Shown one piece after another: positions 8,488 through 18,243 of a DNA stretch of 64,000 bases. The DNA comes from Pedosphaera sp. Lineage in GTDB: Bacteria > Verrucomicrobiota > Verrucomicrobiia > Limisphaerales > AAA164-E04. A program made the translations under genes and the position numbers. Numbering within the stretch: the first letter of the stretch is position 1; every line of letters begins with the position of its first letter. The stretch lies in NCBI GenBank assembly GCA_002690655.1, contig NZFL01000011.1:169448-233447 (forward strand). The letters are read 5' to 3'. Below the pieces are notes generated by a model, which made no database searches, was not told the origin of the DNA, and saw nothing but the letters and a program-made list of their open reading frames with translations.

Positions 8488-10350
8488 ATGTACTCAATGC
8501 CTCGATTGCTCACTTTCATAGGTACCGTACTACTGGTCCTTGGAATCAATGCTGCGGATTGGTCTATTCACCCTGATTTGAAAGGTTACTTTGAATCAGA
8601 AGTCGAGGATATTGAAAAGCAGTCACAAAAATGGTTGAATCCTGCAACCGCTGAATTATGGAAACAGCAAGCACCTGAATTGCGGCGACAGTTGTCCGAA
8701 ATGCTGGGGCTTTATCCCATGCCTGCGAAAACCCCGCTTTCTCCTGTGGTGACACGAACTATAGAGAAGGAGCTCTATACGGTTGAGAATATGCACTTTC
8801 AATCCATGCCCGGCTTGTATGTCACTGGTAATCTGTATATTCCTCGTGAGATTCAAAAACCACTGCCTGCCATCCTCTATGTCAGCGGGCATGCTCACGC
8901 TAAAGAAGGCGATGTGAGTTATGGCAATAAAACGGCCTACCAGCACCACGGTATCTGGTTTGCCCAACACGGTTTTGTATGCTTGACCATTGACACGATC
9001 CAATTGGGAGAAATCCAAGGAGTGCATCATGGCACTTACCGGGAAGGTCGCTGGTGGTGGAATTCACGGGGATATACTCCTGCGGGAGTTGAGGCATGGA
9101 ACGGGATGCGTGCCCTGGATTATTTACAAACGCGACCAGAGGTTGATCCCGAGAGGCTTGGCATCACTGGGCGATCTGGTGGAGGCGCTTATTCATGGTG
9201 GATTGCAGCATTGGATAAACGTGTCAAAGCAGCGGTTCCTGTAGCCGGTATCACGGACTTGCGTGATTACGTGCTGGATGGCGCAGTGGAAGGTCATTGC
9301 GATTGCATGTTCATGGTGAATACCTATCGATGGGATTTTCCTGTGGTTGCATCCCTTGTTGCTCCCAGAGCCCTTCTGATAGCCAATACGGACAAGGATT
9401 CAATTTTCCCTTTGGACGGGGTTCTCCGAACGCACCGTCAAGTTCAACACATCTACTCGTTATTTGGTCTTGAGGATCAACTTGGCTTACTGGTCACCGA
9501 AGGTCCTCACAAGGATACTCAGGATCTGCAGATACCGGCATTCCGTTGGTTTCAAAAATGGCTCAAGGGCTCAAATGTGTTGATAGAGACAGCTGCCAAG
9601 AAAGAAATTCAACCTTCAGATCTTCGCGTTTTTCAAAGATTGCCGAAAACTGAAAAAGTGACATCGGTCGATACGTTCTTTGTAAGAGCGTCCGAAAAAC
9701 GCCCAGTTCCAAAGACGATTGAAGAGTGGGATCATGAAGTGCATAAACTCAGACACGCACTGAAGCGCCATACATTTGAGGATTCCCGCCATACTCAGGA
9801 TACAAGGATTGATACGAAGCGTTACCCGTTCTGGGAGTATACCGTTCTTGAAGATTCACAAAGGAGGGTTGAAATATTTGATCGACAAGGCTGGCTGAAA
9901 GGAAATTCAGAACATAAGAAAAACCAGGTCCGGAGGCGTTACATGCTGGTTGGACAAACTCTGGATTCTACCCGTGTCATGGAACTGAAACAAACTTTGG
10001 AATCGCTGATGGGCAAATCAGATATCTCAAATCGTAATCTCAGGGTGGAAGCAAACGGAACCATGGCGGTCAATGCCATTTATGCAGGTCTTTTGATGGA
10101 GGGGAATGATGGTCCGCTTGAGACCTTGTCATTCCATTTAACCAATCTGCCAGCTTCGCATATGCAGGGCCCGGACTACTTGAACGTGATGAAAATGACA
10201 CGACTCGATGAAAGCCTGGCTGCTCTTTCACGTCGATTCAAAGTGACTGTGGAAAACAGTCCTCGGACCCTTCAGGAATTCAGTGCGGCCTTGACAGATA
10301 CATTGGGGCAGGAAGCGAGTCGATTGACTTGGATGAATCCCAATCAGTAA
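8488..10350 (+). CDS. Secreted alpha/beta-hydrolase (acetyl-xylan-esterase-like)
   Basis: A 620-residue protein beginning with a signal peptide (cleavage near 'INA-AD', about residue 22). The central domain has an alpha/beta-hydrolase core with nucleophile elbow 'GITGRSGGGAYS' (Ser about 230), an acid candidate in 'NTDKDSIFP' and a histidine in 'TEGPHKDT'. This arrangement is typical of the acetyl-xylan esterase/dienelactone-hydrolase-like proteins of Verrucomicrobia and Planctomycetes. The last ~240 residues form a second region with no motif I recognise. An upstream TTG at 8422 is in frame, but the ATG at 8488 gives a proper signal sequence. The stop overlaps the convergent truA gene by seven bases. 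Confidence 0.82.
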   Translation: MYSMPRLLTFIGTVLLVLGINAADWSIHPDLKGYFESEVEDIEKQSQKWLNPATAELWKQQAPELRRQLSEMLGLYPMPAKTPLSPVVTRTIEKELYTVENMHFQSMPGLYVTGNLYIPREIQKPLPAILYVSGHAHAKEGDVSYGNKTAYQHHGIWFAQHGFVCLTIDTIQLGEIQGVHHGTYREGRWWWNSRGYTPAGVEAWNGMRALDYLQTRPEVDPERLGITGRSGGGAYSWWIAALDKRVKAAVPVAGITDLRDYVLDGAVEGHCDCMFMVNTYRWDFPVVASLVAPRALLIANTDKDSIFPLDGVLRTHRQVQHIYSLFGLEDQLGLLVTEGPHKDTQDLQIPAFRWFQKWLKGSNVLIETAAKKEIQPSDLRVFQRLPKTEKVTSVDTFFVRASEKRPVPKTIEEWDHEVHKLRHALKRHTFEDSRHTQDTRIDTKRYPFWEYTVLEDSQRRVEIFDRQGWLKGNSEHKKNQVRRRYMLVGQTLDSTRVMELKQTLESLMGKSDISNRNLRVEANGTMAVNAIYAGLLMEGNDGPLETLSFHLTNLPASHMQGPDYLNVMKMTRLDESLAALSRRFKVTVENSPRTLQEFSAALTDTLGQEASRLTWMNPNQ

Positions 10351-11108
10351 AATACTTTATGCAAGGTCAGACCGCAGGCGGGTGCATTCATGCCTGTAAG
10401 TGATCGTTTTTTTGTAAGCAATAACCCAGGGACTTCATCAGCCTGCCATTTACCTTTTCCGACGGCCGTCAGGGTCCCTACGATGCCCCTGCACATCTTG
10501 TATAGAAAAGCGTCTCCCTCGATGATGATCTTAAATTCATTGCCTTGCTTACGGACATCGCAGCGAGTCAATGTACGGACCGTGTTTTCATAGGCGTATT
10601 TTCTGGCGGATGCGACTGATTGAAAATCGCGCTCACCTAAAAAATGTCGGGATGCTTTCTGCATGTGTTGCAGGTTGAGTTTTACAGGCAGATGCCAAGC
10701 TAAACCGTCGAGTAATGGATTCATGGAAGGGTGATTCCAGATTCGATACTGGTATTGTTTTCCCTTGGCATCGAATTGTGCATGGAAACGTAAGGGAACT
10801 CTTACAGCTGAAATAATGCGTATATCAGATGGGAGGAGGGCGTTCATAGCCAACCGAATTTTCTTCGGTTCCATGATAAGGGAATCGGAAGGCATTTCAA
10901 GATGTGCCGTCATCCCCAAGGCATGCACTCCTGTATCTGTACGACTGGATCCGTGCAATGGTCCTGCCTTGTGAAAAAAATTTTTCAATTTCGTTTCAAT
11001 TACACTTTGCACACCTATTCCGCTTTTCTGAGTCTGCCAACCCTGATAATTACCACCATGATAGGCAATGATGAGCTTGAGTTTGATTTTTCGCTCTTTT
11101 TGATCCAT
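10344..11108 (-). CDS. truA: tRNA pseudouridine(38-40) synthase TruA
   Basis: A 254-residue enzyme of normal family length that converts uridines 38-40 of tRNA anticodon stems to pseudouridine. The catalytic aspartate is Asp58 in 'GSSRTDTGVHA', and the 'YHGGNYQGWQ' segment near the start is conserved. An in-frame ATG at 11156 would add 16 residues and collide with the divergent gene, so the ATG at 11108 ('MDQKERK') is preferred. It is convergent with the esterase gene (overlap seven bases) and divergent from the LamG-like gene 46 bases away. Confidence 0.93.
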   Translation of the reverse strand: MDQKERKIKLKLIIAYHGGNYQGWQTQKSGIGVQSVIETKLKNFFHKAGPLHGSSRTDTGVHALGMTAHLEMPSDSLIMEPKKIRLAMNALLPSDIRIISAVRVPLRFHAQFDAKGKQYQYRIWNHPSMNPLLDGLAWHLPVKLNLQHMQKASRHFLGERDFQSVASARKYAYENTVRTLTRCDVRKQGNEFKIIIEGDAFLYKMCRGIVGTLTAVGKGKWQADEVPGLLLTKKRSLTGMNAPACGLTLHKVFY

Positions 11109-11154
11109 TTGTTTTCCATTTCCAAACCGTGCCCGGCAGGGTAAAACAACCATC

Positions 11155-12048
11155 ATGAAATGCCAAGCGAAGCTAGAATATATGGTGATCGTCTTTGTTG
11201 TCCTGATATCGATACTGTGCGCGCGCGGTCAGGCTCAATCCACCCAGTCATCTTTGCAAGAGGCGCTGACGTTTTACTCATCTTTCGACAGAGGCATTGA
11301 AGCGGAATTAGCTCATGGTGATCCAAGTTTATATACCATTACCTCGAAACAACCTCAGGAAACCGTTAGGCGAGGTCTTCATGCTCAAGGGCAAACCGAA
11401 TGGGTCACAGGGCTTGGGATCGATGGAGGGGCTGCGTTGAGGTTCAATCAACGGAATGCCTCATGGATATTCTATCGAGGCGAAAAGAACGTTCGATACC
11501 GCTTGAATCAATGGTCAGGGAGTGTATCCCTCTGGCTGAAACTTGATCCTGAAACAGAATTAGCACCCGGTTTTGCTGATCCACTTCAATTAACAACCCG
11601 AGCTTGGAACGACGGTTCTTTTTTTGTCGATTTCAACAAGGACGGTGACCCTCGAGATTTCAGGCTTGGCGCCTTCGCTGACTTGAAAATATGGAATCCT
11701 GAAAACAAGGAGATCTCTGAGGATCAAAGACCATTATTTCCTGTAAAAGCTCCCCCTTTCGCAAAGGATCGTTGGACTCATGTTCTATTTACCTGGTCAA
11801 ATTTTAATACAGGAAAGAAAGACGGGGTGGCCAGATTATATTTGAATGGTGCGTTCCAAGGCGAAATCGCGGGCTGGGATCAGACTTTTTCCTGGAAACC
11901 GCATGAAACAATCAAAATTTACCTCGGATTGAACTACAATGGACTACTCGACGAGGTCAGCTGTTTTAATCGGGCTTTGACTCCAAAAGAGATTAAATGG
12001 TTCTTTGAGCATCCCAAGGAGCTCGTCTTCGAGAGTGCCTCGCAATGA
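11155..12048 (+). CDS. Secreted LamG-like (concanavalin-A-like fold) protein
   Basis: A 297-residue protein with an N-terminal signal peptide (about 1-27, 'ARGQAQ' at the cleavage region). Most of the rest looks like a LamG/jelly-roll domain: 'GSVSLWLKLD', 'RWTHVLFTW', 'ARLYLNGAFQGE', 'IYLGLNYNGLLDEVSCFNRALTPKEI'-type strands ending in the usual '...DEV..FNRALT' motif. Such domains bind glycans or surface ligands and are abundant in this phylum; no catalytic domain is visible. It may act in substrate binding for the neighbouring hydrolases, but that is inference. The ATG at 11155 gives a good signal sequence. Confidence 0.75.
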   Translation: MKCQAKLEYMVIVFVVLISILCARGQAQSTQSSLQEALTFYSSFDRGIEAELAHGDPSLYTITSKQPQETVRRGLHAQGQTEWVTGLGIDGGAALRFNQRNASWIFYRGEKNVRYRLNQWSGSVSLWLKLDPETELAPGFADPLQLTTRAWNDGSFFVDFNKDGDPRDFRLGAFADLKIWNPENKEISEDQRPLFPVKAPPFAKDRWTHVLFTWSNFNTGKKDGVARLYLNGAFQGEIAGWDQTFSWKPHETIKIYLGLNYNGLLDEVSCFNRALTPKEIKWFFEHPKELVFESASQ

Positions 12049-12127
12049 TTGAGTCGACTCCTAATCCTCCCGAGATTAAATTTGGACTTTCCTCTGTCAG
12101 AGGGGCTCGTTAGGTTGTTTGGATCTG

Positions 12128-12940
12128 ATGCGTATATTTTTCACAAAAATGAATGGCGCCGGGAACGATTTTATACTGATCGATAACCGAAACCTGAGCT
12201 TCACGCCAGATTCCGAGCAGGTTGCAGCGCTTTGCGATCGGCATGCAGGGGTTGGTGCAGATGGCTTGATGTTGCTGGAAGAGAGTCAAAACAGGCATGC
12301 AGATTGGGCTTGGAAATTTTACAACAGCGATGGCAGTGAAGCGGAAATGTGTGGCAATGGTGCCCGCTGTTTTGCTGCCTTTGTCAAGCAGCTTACGCAT
12401 TCAGAAGATGGCCTGAGTTTTGATACCCAGGCAGGAGTAATCAGCGCGACCTTTGAGCCAAACGGTGTGACAGTCAACCTTACTGAACCAGGCCCCATGG
12501 AGCTGGATCGAGGTATTCAAATCAAGGGCAGCGAATTAAAAGTGCATTCGGTGAACACTGGAGTTCCTCATGCCGTTGTATTTGTTGAAGATGCAGGGCA
12601 ATGCAATGTGGATGAGTTGGGTGCGGCAGTCAGATATCATGAACACTTTGGGCCTAACGGAACCAATGTGAATTTCGTGCAAATACTTGGTCCGGGTCGC
12701 GTTCGGGTTCGGACTTACGAACGTGGCGTGGAGGGAGAAACTCTGGCTTGCGGCACAGGTGTCACCGCTGCCTCACTGGTGGCCGCCAGAAAACACGGTT
12801 TTGACACACCCGTTGAAGTAAAGGTCAAAAGCGGTGATTGGCTTAAGGTATCTTTCGATCATGAGGATGGGGGATTTTCCAAGGTCCGGCTAAGTGGACC
12901 AGCGGATTTTGTGTTTACGGGTGAAATAAATTTGGATTAA
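12128..12940 (+). CDS. dapF: Diaminopimelate epimerase DapF
   Basis: A 270-residue enzyme that interconverts LL- and meso-diaminopimelate for lysine and peptidoglycan synthesis. Both catalytic cysteines are present: Cys75 in 'EMCGNGARC' and Cys208 in 'LACGTGVTAA'. The N-terminal 'TKMNGAGNDF' motif is also typical. A TTG at 12119 is in frame, but ATG 12128 starts the conserved sequence directly. The gene is followed after 11 bases by dapA, so the two probably form an operon. No dapB lies here. Confidence 0.96.
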   Translation: MRIFFTKMNGAGNDFILIDNRNLSFTPDSEQVAALCDRHAGVGADGLMLLEESQNRHADWAWKFYNSDGSEAEMCGNGARCFAAFVKQLTHSEDGLSFDTQAGVISATFEPNGVTVNLTEPGPMELDRGIQIKGSELKVHSVNTGVPHAVVFVEDAGQCNVDELGAAVRYHEHFGPNGTNVNFVQILGPGRVRVRTYERGVEGETLACGTGVTAASLVAARKHGFDTPVEVKVKSGDWLKVSFDHEDGGFSKVRLSGPADFVFTGEINLD

Positions 12941-12951
12941 GAACGAACAAC

Positions 12952-13827
12952 ATGTTAACAGGCACTTTTACTGCGATTGTAACGCCTTTCAAATCGGGGA
13001 AACTGGATGAAGACTCACTCAACAAACTTCTCCATCAACAGATTGAAGGGGGAGTGGATGGGGTTGTTCCGGTTGGGACAACGGGCGAATCACCGACTCT
13101 GAATTGTGATGAGCATCTGCGAGTCATTGAATTGACGGTTGCTGCAGCTGGGGGGAAAGTCAAAGTGATTGCCGGTACTGGCGGGAATGCAACCGAAGAG
13201 GCGATTTACCTCACGAAGGAAGCAGAGAAGCGAGGCGTTGATGGTTCCTTGCAGGTCGCTCCGTATTATAATAAACCATCGCAGGAAGGCCTTTTCCAAC
13301 ATTTCAAGGCCATTGCTGAATCGACGGAGCTACCTATCATTCTTTACAGCATCCCCGGCCGGTGCGGGGTGGCCATCGAAGTCTGTACGGTGAAGAAACT
13401 TGCCGATCATTGTCCTAACATCGTGGGAATTAAAGAGGCAGGTGGTGATGCTGATCGAGTCAGTCAACTCAGGCAGGAACTGGGAAATGAATTCATCATC
13501 CTGAGTGGCGATGATGCCCTGACATTGCCCTTCATGTCAGTTGGCGCTCAGGGTGTGATAAGCGTAGCTTCTAACCTCATACCAGAGAGGATTTCAGCAA
13601 TGGTAAATTATTTTGCGAATGGACAAATTGCCGACGCGCTTTCCATTCATCAACAGTATTATCAACTTTTCAAGGCTCTTTTTATTGAGACCAATCCGGT
13701 TCCAGTCAAGGAAGCCCTTCATATGATGGGGCATATTGAAGGGGAAATTAGACTCCCTCTGGTTTCAATGACTGATTCAAATCTCCAGCAATTGCGCTCG
13801 GTCATCAATGCCTACGGCCTGATTTGA
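12952..13827 (+). CDS. dapA: 4-hydroxy-tetrahydrodipicolinate synthase DapA
   Basis: A 291-residue TIM-barrel aldolase that condenses pyruvate with aspartate semialdehyde, the first committed step to diaminopimelate and lysine. The Schiff-base lysine is Lys161 in 'VGIKEAGGD'. Tyr132 and Arg137 stand in 'LYSIPGRCG', and the substrate loop is 'PVGTTGESPTL'. Length and motifs are normal. It is co-directional with dapF (11-base gap) and is followed 47 bases later by hemB. Confidence 0.96.
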   Translation: MLTGTFTAIVTPFKSGKLDEDSLNKLLHQQIEGGVDGVVPVGTTGESPTLNCDEHLRVIELTVAAAGGKVKVIAGTGGNATEEAIYLTKEAEKRGVDGSLQVAPYYNKPSQEGLFQHFKAIAESTELPIILYSIPGRCGVAIEVCTVKKLADHCPNIVGIKEAGGDADRVSQLRQELGNEFIILSGDDALTLPFMSVGAQGVISVASNLIPERISAMVNYFANGQIADALSIHQQYYQLFKALFIETNPVPVKEALHMMGHIEGEIRLPLVSMTDSNLQQLRSVINAYGLI

Positions 13828-13874
13828 TTGGGACTGAATGACTCATCTCGCCTTAACTCAGCTGTATCATTGAC

Positions 13875-14897
13875 ATGTCAGATAAAGAGGACCTTTTTGT
13901 TTACGATTTGCCTGTTCGCATGCGTCGATTGCGGAAAAATAGCCGCATTCGTAATATGCTTCAGGAAACGCATCTGAGAACGGATCACCTGATTGCTCCT
14001 TTGTTCGTTAAAGAAGGCATACTCGATCCCGAACCTGTGGATTCGATGCCCGGAGTTCATCGACTGTCGGTTCCAGATTTGACCGAAGAATGTCGCAGAT
14101 TACTGGATATAGGGATCCAAGCAATTGCGCTTTTCCCGTGTAATCCCAAAGAAATAAAAGATCCGTTTGGTAGTGGTGCGCTGGACCCCAGTGGTTTAGC
14201 CCCCAGGGCGATCCATGCCATCAAGCAGAGTGTTCCTGAAATGACGGTGATTGCCGATGTTGCCCTGGATCCTTACACAAGTCATGGTCACGATGGGGTT
14301 CTCAATGCAGGGCAGACGGATGTTGATAATGATTCCACCCTTAATGTTCTTACCCAGATGGCGCGTGTTCTTGCGGAATCAGGCGCTGATTGGGTAGCCC
14401 CATCTGACATGATGGACGGCAGGATAGGTGCGATTCGGGATGTTTTGGATAATGCAGGGCATGCAGACGTTGCTATCATGGCCTACAGTGCCAAGTTCAA
14501 CTCAGCTTATTATGGACCTTTTCGAGACGCAGTGGGGAGTCAAGCCTCGGTTGGAAAGGCTTACCTTGACAAAGGGTCCTATCAGTTAAATCCAGCAAAT
14601 CCACGCGAAGCGCTGCGAGAAGCCCTTCTTGATGAGGAAGAAGGAGCTGATATCCTGATGGTGAAACCAGCTGGAGCTTATCTGGACATTGTATCCAAAC
14701 TACGTCAATCGACGGATCTGCCGGTGGCGGCATATCAAGTATCTGGTGAATATGCACAGATTCATGCCGCTGCAGAAAAAGGATGGCTTGATTTAAAACG
14801 TACGCGTAATGAGTCACTCCTGGCCATCCGGCGGGCAGGGGCAGATTTGATCCTTACCTATTTTGCGAGTGAAGTGGCGGCTGAGATCAACAGTTAA
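13875..14897 (+). CDS. hemB: Delta-aminolevulinic acid dehydratase HemB
   Basis: A 340-residue enzyme joining two 5-aminolevulinates into porphobilinogen for tetrapyrrole synthesis. The two active-site lysines are Lys207 in 'AYSAKFNSAYYG' and Lys264 in 'LMVKPAGAY'. The metal loop reads 'DVALDPYTSHGHDGVL', with aspartates where zinc enzymes have three cysteines; this is the magnesium-dependent (Asp-type) class known from Pseudomonas and plants. It lies in the same co-directional run as dapA and rseP, but the flanking gaps (47 and 99 bases) leave room for separate promoters. Confidence 0.95.
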   Translation: MSDKEDLFVYDLPVRMRRLRKNSRIRNMLQETHLRTDHLIAPLFVKEGILDPEPVDSMPGVHRLSVPDLTEECRRLLDIGIQAIALFPCNPKEIKDPFGSGALDPSGLAPRAIHAIKQSVPEMTVIADVALDPYTSHGHDGVLNAGQTDVDNDSTLNVLTQMARVLAESGADWVAPSDMMDGRIGAIRDVLDNAGHADVAIMAYSAKFNSAYYGPFRDAVGSQASVGKAYLDKGSYQLNPANPREALREALLDEEEGADILMVKPAGAYLDIVSKLRQSTDLPVAAYQVSGEYAQIHAAAEKGWLDLKRTRNESLLAIRRAGADLILTYFASEVAAEINS

Positions 14898-14996
14898 CAT
14901 ATGGAAATCAACATTTGATTATCCTGCTCAACCCGTTATGTTTTCGTCTTGATATGCAAATGCTCCGGACATCACCGGATTTGATTTTAGATAACT

Positions 14997-16439
14997 ATGG
15001 AATTGCTGAATTTTTTATTCATCTTGTTGGAGGTGATCGTTTTATTCAATCTACTGATCATCGTCCACGAACTTGGTCATTTCTTGGCTGCAAAGTGGCG
15101 AGGATTGGTCGTTGAACGGTTTGGGATATGGTTTGGTAAACCGCTGTGGGAAAAAGAGTTCAAGGGAGTAAAGTATAGCCTTGGAAGCATTCCGGCAGGC
15201 GGCTTTGTTGCGCTTCCACAGATGGCCCCCATGGAGGCTATCGAGGGAAAGGGGGATTCTGAACAAAAAGAACTGCCTCCCATCGGTGTCATCGACAAGA
15301 TCATCGTTGCTTTTGCCGGACCGTTGTTCAGTTTCGGATTGGCTTATGTTTTTGCAGTGCTGATCTGGGGCATTGGTAAACCTGTCAGTGAGAGAGACAC
15401 AACAACCCGAATCGGATATGTGTTTCCGGACTCACCTGCTGAAAAAGCAGGGCTCTTTTCTGGTGATGTCATCAAGAAGGTCAATGGTGAATTCGTAACT
15501 CGTTGGTCGGGTATTGGTGATGCGGTCACCTGGCAAATCGTCAGCAGCACTGGGGATTCCGTTCCAATTGAAATTGATCGGGCAGGACAGACTTTGATTG
15601 TAGATGCCAAGCCCGAAAAACAGGACGCAGAATGGTATAAAAGAGGGAATTTGCGACAGATACAGATTGCCCCATTTCAAACCCCTTTGATAGCCAACGT
15701 GGAGGAAAACAGTCCTGCAGCCGTGGCTGGTATTCAGTCCAATGACATTGTCAGAAAAGTGAACGATGTGGCCATTTACCATCCAAGGGCTCTGAGTCAG
15801 GCGATAGAGGAACTTTCAGAGGAAGAGCTGGTGGTAACAGTTGAGCGGGATGGCAGCATGATGGACTTCTCAGTAAGGCCTGTGATTCCCTCATACGTAG
15901 ACGATGCCCCACCGGTGGAAGATCAGCGCCCAATGGTCGGGATACAGTGGGACTTAAATGGAAACATGAAGATCAGTCACCCATCACCCAACGACCAGAT
16001 ACGTGCAAGTGTTATGGCCATGGTGAATACTTTTAAGGCGTTGTTTGCAGAGGATTCTGATATTGGTGCTCAGCATCTCAGCGGGCCCGTTGGGATCATG
16101 CGTATTTATTATATGCTGTTTCAAAGTGACTATGGCTGGCGTCTGGCTTTGTGGTTCAGTGTCATCTTGAACGTCAACCTGGCTTTGATGAACCTTTTAC
16201 CCGTTCCGGTGCTGGACGGAGGACACATCGTAATGGCGTGTATCGAAGGCGTCATCAGGCGTCCCATCCCATTCTTCATCCTGAATTACGTTCAAACGGG
16301 ATTTGCTCTGCTGGTTATTGGTTATATGCTTTATGTCAGCTTTTTTGATGTGCAGGACCTTGGGCCCGGAGCTAAAGAAAAGACTTACCAGATTAAATTC
16401 GAACCTGTCTCAATCAATGAGACGGGGAACAATCAGTAG
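14997..16439 (+). CDS. rseP: Site-2 protease RseP (M50 metalloprotease)
   Basis: A 480-residue inner-membrane zinc protease. The 'HELGH' zinc motif is at 24-28 in the first transmembrane helix and the third ligand region 'LLPVPVLDGGH' lies near residue 405. Two PDZ-like domains occupy the periplasmic loop (about 130-215 and 220-300). Such proteases cut anti-sigma factors in their membrane segment after a first cut and so release an ECF sigma factor; the ECF sigma/anti-sigma pair at the far end of this window could be a client, but nothing here proves it. It ends five bases before ispG, so the two are likely cotranscribed. The region between hemB and rseP holds no other gene; dxr, often found next to rseP, is absent. 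Confidence 0.94.
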   Translation: MELLNFLFILLEVIVLFNLLIIVHELGHFLAAKWRGLVVERFGIWFGKPLWEKEFKGVKYSLGSIPAGGFVALPQMAPMEAIEGKGDSEQKELPPIGVIDKIIVAFAGPLFSFGLAYVFAVLIWGIGKPVSERDTTTRIGYVFPDSPAEKAGLFSGDVIKKVNGEFVTRWSGIGDAVTWQIVSSTGDSVPIEIDRAGQTLIVDAKPEKQDAEWYKRGNLRQIQIAPFQTPLIANVEENSPAAVAGIQSNDIVRKVNDVAIYHPRALSQAIEELSEEELVVTVERDGSMMDFSVRPVIPSYVDDAPPVEDQRPMVGIQWDLNGNMKISHPSPNDQIRASVMAMVNTFKALFAEDSDIGAQHLSGPVGIMRIYYMLFQSDYGWRLALWFSVILNVNLALMNLLPVPVLDGGHIVMACIEGVIRRPIPFFILNYVQTGFALLVIGYMLYVSFFDVQDLGPGAKEKTYQIKFEPVSINETGNNQ

Positions 16440-16444
16440 GCTGT

Positions 16445-18223
16445 ATGCAGTTTCAAGATTCTCCTTACCGTTACCAAAGAAGACGCACTCGAGAAATCGT
16501 TATTGCGAACCCTCATCAGGAGTTGAAACTGGGGGCGGATAGCGCCATTGTTTACCAGAGCATGATCACCAGTGACACGCTCGACACCGAAGCGTGTGTT
16601 AAACAAACGCTTGATCTTGCAGCTGTAGGGTGTCAATTGGTCCGTATCACTGCACAAACGGTCAGGCACGCTGCCAACCTTGAACACATAGCAAATGCAC
16701 TGAGGGAAAAAGGGTGTCATGTACCTTTGGTTGCTGACATCCATTTCAAACCCGAAGCGGCCATGGAAGCTGTCAAATGGGTAGAAGTAGTGCGCGTGAA
16801 TCCTGGGAACTATGCTGATTCAAAGAAGTTTAAAACCCGCGAATACACTGAAGGAGAATATGCATCCGAATTGGCACGTATTGAGGAAAAATTTGCACCT
16901 CTTGTTGAACAGTGCAAGTTGCTCAATCGCACTCTGAGAATAGGTACGAATCACGGTTCATTGAGTGACCGCATCATGAATCGTTATGGTGACACTCCTC
17001 TTGGTATGGTCGAGAGCGCATTGGAGTTTGCCTGTATCTCACGCAAGAAGGACTTTCATAATTTTAAATTCTCCATGAAATCCAGTAACCCCAAAGTCAT
17101 GATTGAGTGCTACCGCCTTCTGGTTGCTCGATTAAATGAGCTTGGTGAAGATTGGAATTACCCAATTCACCTTGGAGTAACTGAGGCTGGAGATGGTGAA
17201 GACGCCCGTGTAAAAAGTGCCATTGGAATTGGAGCGTTGTTATGCGACGGATTAGGAGACACTATTCGTGTCTCGCTGACGGAAGATGCTCCCAATGAAA
17301 TTCCCGTCTGTCGCGAATTGCTGGCTCAGATACCTGCTTTGACCCAAACTGAATGTGATTTCAAAGACGCTCCTCTTTCATTTGACCCGTTTGATTTTTC
17401 AAGGAGAGAATCTTTACAAGTGTCTCTGCCCACCGGGATTCATTGTGGAGGAAAGCAGACAATACGTGTCCTCGGAACTTCTCAACAGACTGCAGCTTGT
17501 CCTCCACAACCGAGTAAACCGGAAATGGTTCAAACAGAAGCTTCTTATGAACATTCCGGCATATGGGAGGTTGATCCGAGAGTGGACTTTCAACTCCCAG
17601 AAGAGCTCTGCTTGATAGCAATCAAGGATGAATTGGACTTGCCTGTTATCAGTGCATATCGCCTGCTAGCTTCCTGCTTGAAAAAGAAAGATTGTCGCTA
17701 TCCTGTTCTCCTGAAAGATACCTTTACTCCGCAGGACTCCCTCACTTCAGATATCGCGTTATTGAGATCGTCGGTTAATCTGGGATCGCTAATCTCAGAC
17801 GGGATTGGTGATGCTGTATTAATCAGAAATGAGCAGGATCCCAGCAAAGCGGTGAAGTTGGCGTATACCATTTTACAGGCTGCAGGCTGCAGATCATTTA
17901 AAACAGATTATGTCGCCTGCCCATCTTGTGGACGGACTCTGTTCAACCTTCAGTCGGTGACTGCAAGCATAAAGGAGAGAACAGGACACCTTACCGGAGT
18001 GAAGATTGCCATCATGGGATGTATCGTCAATGGCCCTGGTGAAATGGCTGATGCGGATTTCGGTTATGTTGGTGGTGCACCTGGCAAAATCAATCTCTAC
18101 GTAGGGAAACAGCCCGTTAAATTCAATATACCGGAAGCGGATGCAGTGGAGCAGCTTGTTGACTTAATTCGAGAGCATGGCAAATGGAGGGAAGTAGCTA
18201 TAATGGCTGATGCCCATGTTTGA
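16445..18223 (+). CDS. ispG: 4-hydroxy-3-methylbut-2-enyl diphosphate synthase IspG, long form
   Basis: A 592-residue iron-sulfur enzyme of the MEP isoprenoid pathway. The N-terminal TIM barrel holds 'HFKPEAAMEAV' and 'RIGTNHGSLSDR'. The C-terminal cluster-binding cysteines are in 'ACPSCGRTLF' and 'IMGCIVNGPGE'. E. coli IspG is about 370 residues; this protein has an extra central domain (about residues 270-480), the long type found in plants, Chlamydiae, Bacteroidetes and Verrucomicrobia. The start at 16445 is five bases after rseP. Its length and domain order are consistent with a working enzyme. Confidence 0.96.
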   Translation: MQFQDSPYRYQRRRTREIVIANPHQELKLGADSAIVYQSMITSDTLDTEACVKQTLDLAAVGCQLVRITAQTVRHAANLEHIANALREKGCHVPLVADIHFKPEAAMEAVKWVEVVRVNPGNYADSKKFKTREYTEGEYASELARIEEKFAPLVEQCKLLNRTLRIGTNHGSLSDRIMNRYGDTPLGMVESALEFACISRKKDFHNFKFSMKSSNPKVMIECYRLLVARLNELGEDWNYPIHLGVTEAGDGEDARVKSAIGIGALLCDGLGDTIRVSLTEDAPNEIPVCRELLAQIPALTQTECDFKDAPLSFDPFDFSRRESLQVSLPTGIHCGGKQTIRVLGTSQQTAACPPQPSKPEMVQTEASYEHSGIWEVDPRVDFQLPEELCLIAIKDELDLPVISAYRLLASCLKKKDCRYPVLLKDTFTPQDSLTSDIALLRSSVNLGSLISDGIGDAVLIRNEQDPSKAVKLAYTILQAAGCRSFKTDYVACPSCGRTLFNLQSVTASIKERTGHLTGVKIAIMGCIVNGPGEMADADFGYVGGAPGKINLYVGKQPVKFNIPEADAVEQLVDLIREHGKWREVAIMADAHV

Positions 18224-18243
18224 TATACCAAGTCGACTAGCGT